Under the pieces are notes generated by a model that had not been told where the DNA came from, ran no database searches, and was given only the letters and a program-made list of their open reading frames with translations. Shown piece after piece: positions 1 through 12,800 of a stretch of 64,000 nucleotides of DNA (its first letter is position 1; every line of letters starts with the position of its first letter). The position numbers were made by a program, and so were the translations under genes. The stretch spans positions 1,931,001 to 1,995,000 of the forward strand of contig JAXDDX010000035.1 in NCBI GenBank assembly GCA_034670405.1, read 5' to 3'. The DNA comes from Hoplostethus atlanticus (taxonomy: Eukaryota > Chordata > Actinopteri > Trachichthyiformes > Trachichthyidae).

Positions 1-799
1 TAGCCAGGTTCTTCATTAGTTCGCAAACAATTTCATAAGTGACTCACTGTAAATTGCTGTGCAAATGCTTAAATAATTGGCTTGCCTCTGTAATGTACTT
101 CTGCAAAAAGCTTTTTTTTCTTCTTTTTTTTCCCTCTTCTTCACAGACTCGGCTCCCTCTGTGAGCAAGCGCGAGGACATGCAGGGGCGTACGGAGCTGA
201 TAATCATATAACTAGAGTAAATCCTGCCTGTGATTCACAGCGTGTTGATTCCCCTCTGGATTGCAGAACACAGGCATTAATAAAGAAATCATATTGCGCC
301 TCATGTTGTGCCCTTACAAGTTTCAAGGCATTGTGTTTGCGTTGCCAGTGAATCATCATCAAAGCGGTGTATAGTCTTATCTGAATACCCCCCTGTCTGA
401 AGTTATGTAACCGGTCATTCATATTCAACACTTTGTGTCTTTCTTGTATTTTTCATGTAGCAGGTCCTTGATGAATCTGTATCTTTGTGTCCACAGAACA
501 CCTTGAAGAATACTCGGTAGATTTTATTGTACTCTCGTCCAAACAATGTTGGGAGATTATAGAGCGTACATCAGGGCAGACTAAGAGATGACCTTCAGTA
601 CTTCCTCACCTGCATAATGATGGGTATAGTCTTTGTGTTTGTGTCATAGATATTGAATCGTTGTGTTACAGATATTAAACGTTCATCTAATCCTAGTGAT
701 ATCTTCTCTTGTATGTTTTCGCTGTCTGTTTGTACAGCGCAGTGCGCCGTCAGTATGTATGTGTTGTCAGTATGACAGTAGTTGGCAGCTGTCTCCACA

Positions 800-885
800 C
801 CGCTGTCACCAAGACAAATACATACATCAAACACCCGGTGCATTATACTTGGCAAATAAAGTATTTCTGATTCTGATTCGCTGCA
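800..885 (+). repeat. 3' tail of an L2-type LINE
   Basis: The stretch ends with an AATAAAGTATTTCTGATT-type sequence followed by a second TCTGATT unit. This is the characteristic short-repeat 3' terminus of fish L2-group LINEs, recalled from family knowledge. No reverse transcriptase reading frame is attached, so it is a severely 5'-truncated copy or an old fragment. The upstream limit is uncertain. Confidence 0.55.
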
Positions 886-1241
886 GACAAGGGGTGAACT
901 CACCCTGTCAGCATTAGAATGAAAATCATGCTGCTGTTTTTCATGTATCCCCTGTTGTGCTTCTAGTCCTGCATCTTGTGCTTGACTGGCCAGGTGAGGC
1001 TGATACATCCAGCCATGCAGTTGACAGTTAGAAGGCTGTGTTGCTCTTGATGCCTCCCTACCTGCATTTCAGATCAATTGTGTGATTGGTGTAGAACCTT
1101 GGAGGCAACCGCTAGCTTCATGTAACCCATTTGATTAGTTCTGCAGAATGCGATGGTGTGATATGGATAATAGGATGACACTTTACCTGGCGACAGGCTG
1201 CAGGACGGAAAGGAATGTTTACCAATGTGCTACTCTATAAG

Positions 1242-1242
1242 G

Positions 1243-1281
<39 letters not shown>

Positions 1282-1437
1282 GATAGATAATAGATGGATA
1301 GATGGATAGATAGATAGATAGATAGATAGATGGATAGATGGATAGATAGATAATAGATAATAGATAGATGGATGGATGGATGGATGGATGGATAGATAGA
1401 TAGATAGATAGATGGATAGATAATAGATGGATAGATG

Positions 1438-1473
<36 letters not shown>

Positions 1474-1482
1474 TGGATGGAT
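1242..1482. repeat. Compound GATA/GATG microsatellite
   Basis: About 240 bp of GATA tetranucleotides with interspersed GGAT and AATA variants. Perfect runs alternate with imperfect blocks, which points to repeated slippage and point mutation. It lies in presumed intron sequence and carries no reading frame of interest. Confidence 0.97.
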
Positions 1483-1620
1483 CAGTAATATAATTTCATC
1501 AACTATGGATTTAAATTACATAACACAGCATAATTTCTTTAAATTTAGTGTGATTGATCACTGTCTTAGTCATTGTTTTCATGGTGGATATCTCATTTTG
1601 GAACAAAATTCATGGATTCA

Positions 1621-1791
1621 CAGTACTGCGCAAAAGTCTTAGGCACATGTAAAACACATCTGTAAAGTGAAGATGCTTTTAAAAATAATCAAATTGCATT
1701 TCTAAAAATCAAAGCATAAGAGAAAGAGCACTAATGTAAAACACTAGACCACATTTATATTAAAAAACGTAAGGTGTCTAAGACAGTCCTG
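1621..1791 (-). mobile_element. Tc1/mariner-type MITE, copy 1
   Basis: A 171-bp non-autonomous element that starts CAGTACTGCGCAAAAGTCTT and ends in a degenerate inverted copy of the same sequence. Its interior matches, in reverse orientation, the copy at 55658-55863 and the split copy at 42741-43655. The right inverted repeat has lost the TTTTGCAC block seen in the other copies. It has no coding capacity. The family would have been moved by a Tc1/mariner-like transposase supplied elsewhere, which is inferred from the termini and the TA flanks of other copies. Confidence 0.8.
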
Positions 1792-3479
1792 TATAATCAA
1801 AGTAACTAGTGAAGCATGAAATCCAAGCCAGGCCAATAGTGTTATATAGTCAGTGAATGGGCTGCAGCTGACTGGCAGTTGCTGTTGAATTAAAGCAATA
1901 TTTTGCCTTATGTAAAAATATATTTTTTTACTCCCTGTAGAATTCACAGACGTGTCTTATTACTTGACTCTCATGCTACCCTTATGTAACGGTTTCATAA
2001 TGTAAAAAAACAAATAATGTGAGACATGCTGTTGAAAACAAAGGGGCCAGCGAATGCATGGCGAATGCAAATTTCCTCATGAGCAGATTTCAGAAATAAA
2101 CTCAGGGGAAATGGTTTTCTTTTTCCTGTCCTGCCATTTGTCATTATGTTGGCACACTCCTCATGAAAAACATGACATCAAGTCAAAGAGAATGCACTGG
2201 GCAATGTGACAAGTAAAATAAGCAAATTGAAAAGAGAGTGTATCCGTCAAGTTTTGCTTTTTTTTTTGTGTCGGAGGATTCACACTGCACTGGCTTATTT
2301 ATAAATGCCCTATACCCTCACAGAAAAATGACAGGTTTATATTTTCCACTTTTAGATGTCGCCCACCAATCACCATGCAGTACTAATGCATGGTGCTGTG
2401 AGGTTCATGCTGGTTGACACGTGTAAATCTCCTGAATTGGTTTTGAACAGCTGATTGCTCATCAGAATCAGTTTCTACATTTCGTCGCCACCGGTTAAAT
2501 TTAGGTTGCAATGTTTCTCTTATAATACAGCTGTTATACTTCACATACCGCAGCTACGTAGTTACTGCTCACAGGGGACACGCTATTCCGGCGCGGGGAG
2601 AAGCTGTGATCAAACAGGATGGTGTTGCAGTGTCGTGATCATTTTGCGTTTGCATGAAAAAGAACAGCTTTAGAAGCACATTTGATCTGGACGGGTACGT
2701 TTTTTTTGCCTCTGTTTTGACGTGTGGACCGAAGATGTTTTTGCTCCTTGAGTTACTAACACAAGGACGCAAGAAACAGTGCTTTATTTTCTCTTTATTG
2801 GACTAGATTGGTGTGCTCTTGCAGAGCCTTAAAAAACTAGGAGACAACCTAAACAAACACATCACTGGTAAAATCATTGCTCTACATTTACCAATACGGA
2901 GGATTTGATGTAACTATCTCTCGTGCCATTAAGCTAAGGCAAGTGCCTCCATAAAAACCTGCTTTACTATAGTAGCTCTTAGAGAAAAGCAGGGGGATGA
3001 TTCAGGCAAACGGCTCTCTTTTTTCCCCCCTGTAGTAGCATGACTTATAACCAGCTCTTGCATGGTGCTGGTTACATGTTGCCACTTATCAACCAGAGAT
3101 TCAATGAATATGATTGTCGAGGAGCGCGCCGTGCTTCAGAGTGATTGGCTTAAGGGTTGGGCCTCACGCCAGTCCTCATTAGTGGCCTCTCTGTCCCTTT
3201 TTTCCTCTCTTTGACTCTCTTGTTTCTCTCTCATCTCTCCTTCCTGCTGACGTGGGGGCCCCGGTGATCCTAACCGATGACAGTTCTAAGTGCTTTAAGT
3301 GAAACATATTGATCACAGGTGTTGTGTGCCATTTACACAGCTGCCTGGACATGCACAAGGCACACTGGAGGGAGCAGACAGCTCCTCTCCTCTACATGCT
3401 ACGCGTTACCCTTGACAACAATGCCCTCGGTTGCTCCTTGCTCGTTGCTCGTTGGTACCACATACGAACCGGGTGACAG

Positions 3480-3620
3480 GGTGACCTACAGTGGTCAGAC
3501 GGACACTTTAATGACTGAAGAGTCACAGGTTCAATCCCCATCACAGCCAGGTCTGTACTTGTCAAAGTCACCTTGAGCGAGACGTTGACCTCCACCTGCT
3601 CCAGGGCTGCAGCTCCAAGC
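3480..3620 (+). repeat. Degenerate tRNA-derived SINE-like repeat
   Basis: The sequence GGTTCAATCCC at 3528-3538 resembles a polymerase III B box, with an A-box-like ACCTACAGTGGTCAG about 45 bp upstream. The following CCTTGAGCGAGAC...CTGCTCCAG segment resembles the conserved middle part of many fish SINEs and is shared in outline with the block at 31180-31280. No poly-A tail or target duplication could be defined, so the limits are approximate. Confidence 0.5.
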
Positions 3621-5851
3621 CTAGAAACGCATACATGTATTGAGTGTCTCGAAGGAAACACATTCCTAATTACATCGTATATAATAGAGCGAGTGCTCTA
3701 AATAATTAATGACTAAGTAATTATTATTAAATGAAATAATCTAGTTTCTGAAAACCAGCCATCTTTCCCCATGTGCTTCACTGCTCGGTTGTCTCTCACA
3801 CCCCATCTCCAATATAGGACAAGCGCAGTAGGCAGACAGTTCACGGCTGCTTCCCCTTATATGGATAGTTACCAGCTAGCGTTCACTGCTGTGCCCTGGT
3901 CTCTGACCTCTTGTCCTGCCCACACTGCATGGTGGTTTTGGTTCTGGCCCCAGAGTCAGTGACCTTGGCCAGCAACCCCAGTTTTAATCAGCAGTTCAGC
4001 CCTGGTCTCCCTCCACACACGCAGCCCCAGCCAGCCGCTTCCTGCACCTTAATGAGTTGAGAGTCCCAGGCTAGACCTCGCCGCAGCCCGTGCTTTAGCT
4101 CTCTTTCCTCCTTTCACACCACAAATAGCAGAGTGGGCGTACTGAGGGCAAAGTTATAGCCGATGAACCACATCACCTCACAAGACCAGCAGACATGGCT
4201 GAGGAGTTTTATAGGCTTTGGGTTTGACAGCTCCCCCCTGACACAGTGTCTTTTTTTTTTTTTACCAGTTAATTCAATTATTTTGAGGGAAGAAAAGAGA
4301 AGTATTATATTATCGTCTGTTTTGCGGTCTTGTGATTCTTAGCGCTGCGCTGTTGAGTGCTTTCTAGATATTGGCACCCAGGCATGTTATTTGTTTTCTC
4401 TTATAATCAACCAATTGAGTATGATTGTCTTTGCTCTTCTTCTGCACCTTTCGTGATTGCCTATCGCCTGCACACCGCCGAAGCTATCTCTTAAACAAAG
4501 TTTGAATATCCAAGCAATTCCAACTTTTGAAATTAACTTTGACCGGGGGGCGTGCTTGTGGCTTAAAGATAATCACATCAAGGGCAAGGACCCTGACCTG
4601 TTTTTGCATCAGTAAGTTTCTGTTCGGTGAAAAGCACTCAATCGGCAATTGTTGTCTTGCCTTTTGTGGGAATGTGAATAGCACCTTATTGATTGGAAGC
4701 AAAATGTTTTTAATGTTGTAGATGAGATTTCTGGATTGCTAACTAATGGGAAGATGGAAGCGCACTTCAATCTATTTTCAAGTCAAGTCCCAAATTGAAA
4801 ATCTTTACAGGCATAATTAAGGTTTATCTGAAAAGAATGTTGAAACTTTTCACTTTTTTCTTTTTTTTCATCCAACCTTAACTATGATGTGTAAATACAC
4901 AACGCTCTCAGAATGGAGATGAGTCTATGTAGAAAAGTAATGAATATAAAACAGACAGCAGTATTGATATTTGATCTAACTTAATGGGAATGAAAAAGAC
5001 GCCCATGTAATCGTAATTGTGATGTGTTTTCAGCTAAACAAGCAGCCATGTTTATTATGGGCTTTTCTAGTAGTATGTATTTGATTTTTTGTATAAAGGG
5101 GAAATTCTCTTTTTGCGTTAAGTATCTTCATCAAGGATACTTTAACAGGTATATTTGGCCACACTGGGAATCAAAGTCCAGCAGCTCCAATTGGTGAATG
5201 ATCTACATTTCAAGATTAGATGTTTCAAACACGACTATTTTGAGAGAGTATTCAAAATCCTCACAGGACTCTAAATAGCAAAGGAGGCATGCAAACAAAC
5301 ATGGAAGCCATCAACCATCTTTAGAGCTATATTTATACACTGGATTAATGATTCAGCACCTGCCTGTGTGAGCATCACAGCAGACAAAATAGGAATCTCT
5401 CTTCCTACATGGCACATTACTATTGACCATTTTCCCACCGCTGTGTATACTACACTGTATGTAGTACACTCAACTTTAAAAACAGCCTCCTTTGCATCTC
5501 TATGCATAATACATAACTTGGTTGGCAAGAAAAACTCCTGTGTGCTGAACATCCTAAAGCATGAACATCGGAGATTCATACGCCAAGTGAGTTGCAGACC
5601 TATTTGCTTGGCAGTAAAGATGGCTATCCAAACACGGTTCGCCCACTTCAAACCCAGGCCTTCGCCAAGTTCTTTTGAGGTCACCATTTCATAAAAAAAA
5701 GGACTCAATGTGAATGTTTACATGGGTCCGATGAGGGCCTGTATGATGATGGCCTCTTTTTTTGTCTCAAGGATCAGGACTCACAAGATGATAACAGAAA
5801 ATCAGTGTATAATCACTTGATGGTGCAGCTTGATTGTTTGTCACAGTGTAG

Positions 5852-7117
<1,266 letters not shown>

Positions 7118-7584
7118 TAGTAAGGAGCGCAAGGATCAGTGCCCTGATAATAGATGAAGCAAAACAATATGGTCCTTGAATGATCATGTCAGATGGGGGC
7201 ATGCCAGAGAAGTGCTTGTAAAAGAAATAACAGAAGCGAGAGCTAAAGAGAGAGGTTGAGAGGATTTTCTAAACTTCAAACAGGAGCATATTAGAGCAAG
7301 TGGAGGAGGATGTGATTCACAGGGGAGAGTCAGTGAAGTATTTCTTGGACAGATGAGTTCCAAGCTCACGATGGAAGAAAAGGGAAGAGTTTAGCTCAAC
7401 TACAGTCCGTTTTTTATCTGTGTGACCTGAGACAAATCATCTGGAGCTTCAGCTCAGAGTTTGATTTGGTCTCAGTTTTTACATATGACATATCTTACAC
7501 ACCTTTGTTTGTCCTATTGTCTTCCTACTTGTTAGCCTAGTTGTTTTTTTTGTTTTTCACTTATCTAGTTCTTCTCTCTTCTAT

Positions 7585-7660
7585 TGATAAGTGCCTTCGG
7601 TACCTTGAAAGGCGCTCTAAAAATTAAAGTTATTATTATTAGTATTATTTTGTATGATGA
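7585..7660 (+). repeat. 3' end of a fish interspersed repeat (LINE/SINE tail)
   Basis: The sequence TACCTTGAAAGGCGCTCTAAA followed by an ATT-rich short tandem tail resembles the 3' terminus shared by several fish retroposons, recalled from general knowledge. The body upstream is too diverged to place, so the family and the left limit are not defined. Confidence 0.45.
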
Positions 7661-10239
7661 TAATTGTCCTAATGTAGTCTGCGTGTACTCAAACTAAAAG
7701 TAGCTTCAGTCTGGTAAAACAGTCAAAATGTAATTCCAATTTTTTAGTAGTTATATGCTATAATGTCAGTATTTTTTTTAGAGAGAAAGCAACTACAAAG
7801 CAGAATGTTTAGTAACAAGATGATTCATGAATACACATGATATGCCACTTTAATATATGCAACAAGACACTTATCTTGTTTCAGCGTAGACCTACTGCAT
7901 CGTTTCAAAGGAAGCAAAATAGCACGGTTGAAAGAACACGTGTCAAATCTGTTCCCTTGAAGACGATAAGATGAAAAAAAAATTTGTGATGCTGTAAATA
8001 TAGAAGCGATATTGTCATGAGACTAATTCTCAGTTCATAACTTGACAACATTGTAGATGGAAAATCAATACGCTTTTGTTTAATACCCAGTGAGATTGTA
8101 CACATGTGGTACAAAATGGAAATACTAAGTACCAGTATTGGTGCTTGGGCAGAAAACCCACTGACATGCATCCATCTGACCCACTTGCTTTTGCCGCAAG
8201 GATGAGGGAGCAGGCTCGGGTCGGGTCCTGCCTTTGAAAAGTCAGCGCAGGCTTGGATATTACTTCAAAAGTGCCAGTGAGAAACAAATCAAAGGCCGAG
8301 CGACGGGAGGAAAGAGACAAAGAAAAACAAACAACAAACAAACAACCCTCCAGGAAGTCAAATCGTCAAGCGGGGATGTGCTGAAGCAGGGCAGGAGTGT
8401 TCCGGCTGTACTACTTCCAGATTAATAGAGGTTATCCAGGCCTGTGCTTTGGGTTTCAGGGTGTGGTAGACCCGTAGTGGATGGTAGGTGGGGGGGCTCG
8501 GGGGTGACACACTGGGCCCTTAGCCATCCATCACGGCCCAGTGTTTGACTCACCAAACGCCTGTACTTGAGCTGCCTCTTCCATTATTCATGGCTACAGG
8601 AGGCCTGGATGAAGCAGAGCTTTTTATTTTAGCCGGGTTAATAATTCATGCCCCCTCACACAGCTGCGGGGAAGGCAGAAAAAGAGGCAGAGACAAGCAG
8701 GGGTCCAGGTGGCTAGTAGAACTCGTCAGAACCTTGACTCTTTTTTTGATTTGGGAAGTCTGCGGGGGTCCCTCCGTGCTCACTGTCACGGCGCCTCCCA
8801 CAGAGAGCCAGCGAGGGAGGGTCAGCGGATGCCAGAGGGCTTTGTGCCACGGTTTCCCGCACAATTATCATGGGCCCAAGAAACAGGTGGCTCCGGTAAG
8901 GATGAGCGGAAGGATCAGGGGCTCGTGTCTACGAGTTCCTTGGCATCTCGGTGTAATGACTGTTTCTGAAGCGCTTCAAATCTAAACAACTGGGAAAAGT
9001 GACACCTGCACCTATATAAAGACTTAAACATATTATGGTGCTCTTTAAAGGATGGATAAAACGACAATGCTTTCACAGGCTGGATTCTCCAAAATTCTCC
9101 AAATCGATTGCACGCCATATACAGTGCTATAAATCCTTTCTTCTTTTGGTGTCCCGCCATGACATTGCTGATAAAGAATGATGGTGTTGTTTCACCTCAT
9201 GATGAAGTCACCTCAGTAAATCAGATGCCTTAAACCCCCTGCGGGCCCCTGACATGTCCCTGTGACAAAGAGTAGCTGGTCCTACAGTCCTGCTGGTAAT
9301 GTCAGAAATTAACCTCAGCGGCGCTTCCTATCAATCAGACGGCAGCAGGCAAAAGAACCACGCAGCCTGTCCCCGTGACAGGTGCCATGAGACTGGAAAA
9401 TATGTTGAATGTTGGTGATGGATGGCTTGTCTGAGGGTGGATTTGATTTCAAAGACATAATGACAGTGTGCTTGAAGTTGAAGAATATGTGTAGGGTGTG
9501 TACTCTTAGCCTTCACATAGCCTGACAGCGGGATACCTGATACTGAGCTACGCTAGTGTGTTTGTATAGACTACTAATTCAACACAGCACTTGATTCAAT
9601 TTGAAGATGTTTCTGTGAACGTTGACCCTCCTGCTGTTTTCTATATGAAGTTAGCAAGACTCACAAGTATGAGAGGGTTCGTCTCCAGATCCTCCAATTG
9701 AAACCTAAGCTGTTTAAACACCGGCTCCGTCACCGTCCCGTTCCTCAAACCAAGGCCTAACCGATATAGTGTATGCACATAGCTCTTGAGCTCGAGGTAT
9801 TTTCTGTGGCGTAGGATGTAAAGCTGTGTGATATATCTTGTTTTCAAAAATGTAGCTCCCCCCAATACCGAAGATAATGTAACTGAAATTGAACCAAGCC
9901 AACCATATGGTGCTTTCTGTTTCTATACTTAATATTTAGTTAGACGCAAAATGTGGGATGTGATTAAAAGAGTGATACAATGAGGTGTCTCTATCAGTAA
10001 AGCTGGCCCAAGGATGGCCTGGAAAGAGGTGCTAAATCATTCTGTCGAACAACGATTTGTTTCTTATGGCCCATTAGGACATGTCTGGAGGCTGAAACTG
10101 ACCCCGCAATTTGGGCTTTTAGGACGATGAAGACTGTGAAACAGTATCTACACCTCAATAGCTGTCCATTAGGCAACATGCATGCAGTCAAGAATGGATG
10201 TTTAAGAGGTGCTCGGATTTGTATTGCTTCACCTAGATA

Positions 10240-10242
<3 letters not shown>

Positions 10243-10279
<37 letters not shown>
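10243..10279. repeat. (CA)n microsatellite
   Basis: A perfect CA dinucleotide run of about 36 bp in the last TAFA2 intron. Confidence 0.98.
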
Positions 10280-10285
<6 letters not shown>

Positions 10286-11218
10286 ATGTTCAATGCTTTT
10301 CCATCAAGGGTAGGGTCTTAGCTTGTTTGTCAATGGGACTTTGAACGTAGAGCTGACCAGTCAAGTGTGGTCTTTCATCCTGCAACAGCTTAAGCATCAA
10401 ACCCTAAGGAGCTGCCTTCGGTTCTCCCGGGTTCCCCCTTTGTGTGTTTACCCACTGATAACCCTCACAGTGACAGCAAGCTAATTGCTTGGATAAGGTT
10501 TCTCTGCGCATCCCTTTTTATTGTATGTCTTTTAAACATCAACGTCTGTTTTTTGCCCGTCAGTGTTGGATGAGGTGACATCCCTCTCTCCAAGCTCTCC
10601 TTGTAATTACGGTTGTAATTGTTCTTAGCTGACCTGCTTTTTAATTAAAAAATATAACTAAGTGCAGAACATAAGGCATGTGGGAAAAAAAGAAACCTGT
10701 ACTATAACAGTGATCAGCACAGTGACGTAACTTGCATAACATCTGGTGTAATCACCATTTGGGTTGATTCTCAGTTACGGCGCCCCTAGAGTTGATGTTG
10801 CTGCCAGCTGAAATACGCCGGAGGCCATGCTACTGAAGTTTGCCTGCAAATATTGTGACAAAATAGCTTGGCGTAACTTCTTCTATGTATGTGTGTATGT
10901 CGGTGCCTTAGTTCTACATCCTGCTGCTGCCGTTGAAGCAGACCAAACCGCTTCCATATTCTCTCTCCACAGCCGTGATTCCTGAGGATTGTCACGTTGA
11001 AGTGAAGATTAAATGGTGCCTCCCCGAACAGTCGGCACTGCCTCTTCTGTTGCACTGCTAGGGAACAGAAAGATCACGCTCCGTCGCAATATTACAATCT
11101 TTTTCTTGAACGTCCTGGTTGGGGCGGGGTAAACAATTGAGCCCCCGCCAACTGCTAATTGAATGATTGTAATGGGTGGCAGAATTCAACCAGGAACACC
11201 TGTGTGTATTTGCATGCA

Positions 11219-11222
<4 letters not shown>

Positions 11223-11258
<36 letters not shown>
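11223..11258. repeat. (TG)n microsatellite
   Basis: Eighteen perfect TG units followed by imperfect TG-rich sequence, in the last TAFA2 intron about 0.7 kb before the terminal exon. Confidence 0.98.
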
Positions 11259-11259
<1 letters not shown>

Positions 11260-11978
11260 ATGTGTGCGTGCACAACTCCTCTTATTGTACCTCCTGCATC
11301 AGAGGGCAAGTCAAAAAGTTCTGTGTGTTCTACTTTTAAAGGGCACGCCGACAAACAGAGCCACTGGAGTATTTATAGAACAATGCTAAAAGTAAGAGTA
11401 GTACGAGCTGTACCTGGTTGCAATCTGCTAGAATAATGCCTGAGAGTACTTATTCCAGCAGGATGTCATCGTGAATGATAATATTCTTATTGAAATGAAC
11501 GGCATTATATACAATGTCTTCCCATTCAATAGAACTATGTGAAGGAGGGTTTGTTTTGCATTAGATATCCACCATTTGAAAACAGTGACACCTAAGCTTA
11601 GACATGATTGACAGGTTAAGTGTGAGTGATTATGGTACTTTTTAAAGGTTTGCATGTCGCCACTTTTATAGGCGGGATCAGGATTGACAGTATTTGACAG
11701 CTTTTCTGTTTTGAAATATAATTCTACAACTACACTTAGCCCAACATGGATCTATTGGAATGAGTAAGGAGATGTAATTATCGCAGTACTCTCCCAGTGG
11801 GTGTGTGTCATACTGTAATTCAGACAGGACTAGTTTTGAGAGTGTTGCCGCCGCTGTGTGTCATCATTAATAACTCAAATCCCATTTCTCCTTAGCATTC
11901 ATTAGTGTCATGGATGCAAATTCCTCTTTTTCTGTTCCCTAACTCAGATTTTTTTCCTTTATTTGCCCTACCGTCTAG

Positions 11979-11990
11979 GTCACCCGATAG
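11979..11990 (+). CDS. TAFA2: TAFA2 terminal coding exon, three codons plus stop
   Basis: A pyrimidine-rich tract ending CCGTCTAG is followed directly by GTC ACC CGA TAG, giving Val-Thr-Arg-stop. This joins in phase 0 to the exon ending at 7051, so the predicted protein ends ...KVKTTKVTR. TAFA proteins end in a short tail of just this kind (VTH or VTR). A separate tiny coding end is therefore expected, and it is far too short for any ORF search. The acceptor, the reading phase and the residues agree independently, which makes chance unlikely in spite of the length. The KVTR ending is more like TAFA3/TAFA4 than mammalian TAFA2, but the body of the domain argues for TAFA2. Confidence 0.85.
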   Translation, partial: VTR

Positions 11991-12800
11991 TCCTCTGTTT
12001 CCAGGATAACCTTGTTTGGAACCAGACATCACTTCCTTGACCAACACCGCAGGACTGGATATAATGTGTTTTGAGGATTGGTGGGAACCAGGGACCAATG
12101 AGGACAATAATCACTGACATTCCACTGAGCGAATGGAGAGAGATGACCAGGGGACATCACATGAGACGACGTATTCAAACAGGACTACTGATTTCAGATC
12201 CAGCATCAACAGTAGCTGTCTCTGAACTGTACTGCCCACCAAAATTTCTCTTTGTATTATAGTTTTATTCCTATGGACTAGAAGACTCAACCCAGAATCT
12301 TATTTATTGAGTGAATGACTGTGGGTTACACAAGAAAAAAAAAAACACCCTCAAAACAAAACCATGTGATGTGACTTTTTTGTTTTGTTATTTTCTTGCC
12401 ACAGAGAGTCACAGGACTCCTGATGCATATCTATGTTGAACATCCAGTGAGATCATAAGCATTTCCATTCCTTTTAGCCTTATGGAGCAGATATCTCTTC
12501 TTTTTTTTTGAAGTTTTGTTGATTTGAAACTCTCAATTGTTTGGCCCTCGTAAGTTTGTTGGAGCATCAAGTCTTCTTTTCAAAGGCTTGATACATGAAA
12601 AGGCAAAATAACAATACAGGAATAATGTAATGATGTTTGACAAGGAGTCACCAGGGGTCAAAACAGCAGTTTAATATGACACAAGCTGAGTTCTGTCAAA
12701 CTGTTTTAATGGTATCTGTTGTTTTCAAAGCCTGGTGACTATCGTTGATGACAAATGTCAGTATTATCTCAATAAATCTAAATAAATGGATATCACCGGA
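11991..12800 (+). other. TAFA2: TAFA2 3' untranslated region (predicted)
   Basis: This follows the TAG stop without a further recognisable splice donor and runs to two AATAAA hexamers at 12771-12776 and 12781-12786. They are the first canonical polyadenylation signals after the stop and are followed by G/T-rich sequence. Cleavage would fall near 12795-12815. The exact end is inferred, and an alternative longer 3'UTR cannot be excluded. Confidence 0.6.
12771..12786 (+). terminator. Polyadenylation signals (two AATAAA)
   Basis: Two AATAAA hexamers 10 bp apart, about 780 bp after the TAFA2 stop codon, with G/T-rich sequence immediately downstream. They are the first canonical hexamers in the predicted 3'UTR. 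Confidence 0.6.

Noticed and set aside
2340-2460. A short frame including T-N-H-H that resembles the residues just before the TAFA2 exon at 5925
   Set aside because: No hydrophobic signal peptide upstream, no suitable donor of the right phase after it, so it is not the TAFA2 leader exon.
5271-5708. Overlapping 145-codon (-) and 108-codon (+) frames
   Set aside because: No recognisable domain, no splice context, both strands open over the same segment. Best explained by composition.
8545-8985. 146-codon open frame (+)
   Set aside because: Low-complexity, no family resemblance, lies inside the last TAFA2 intron.
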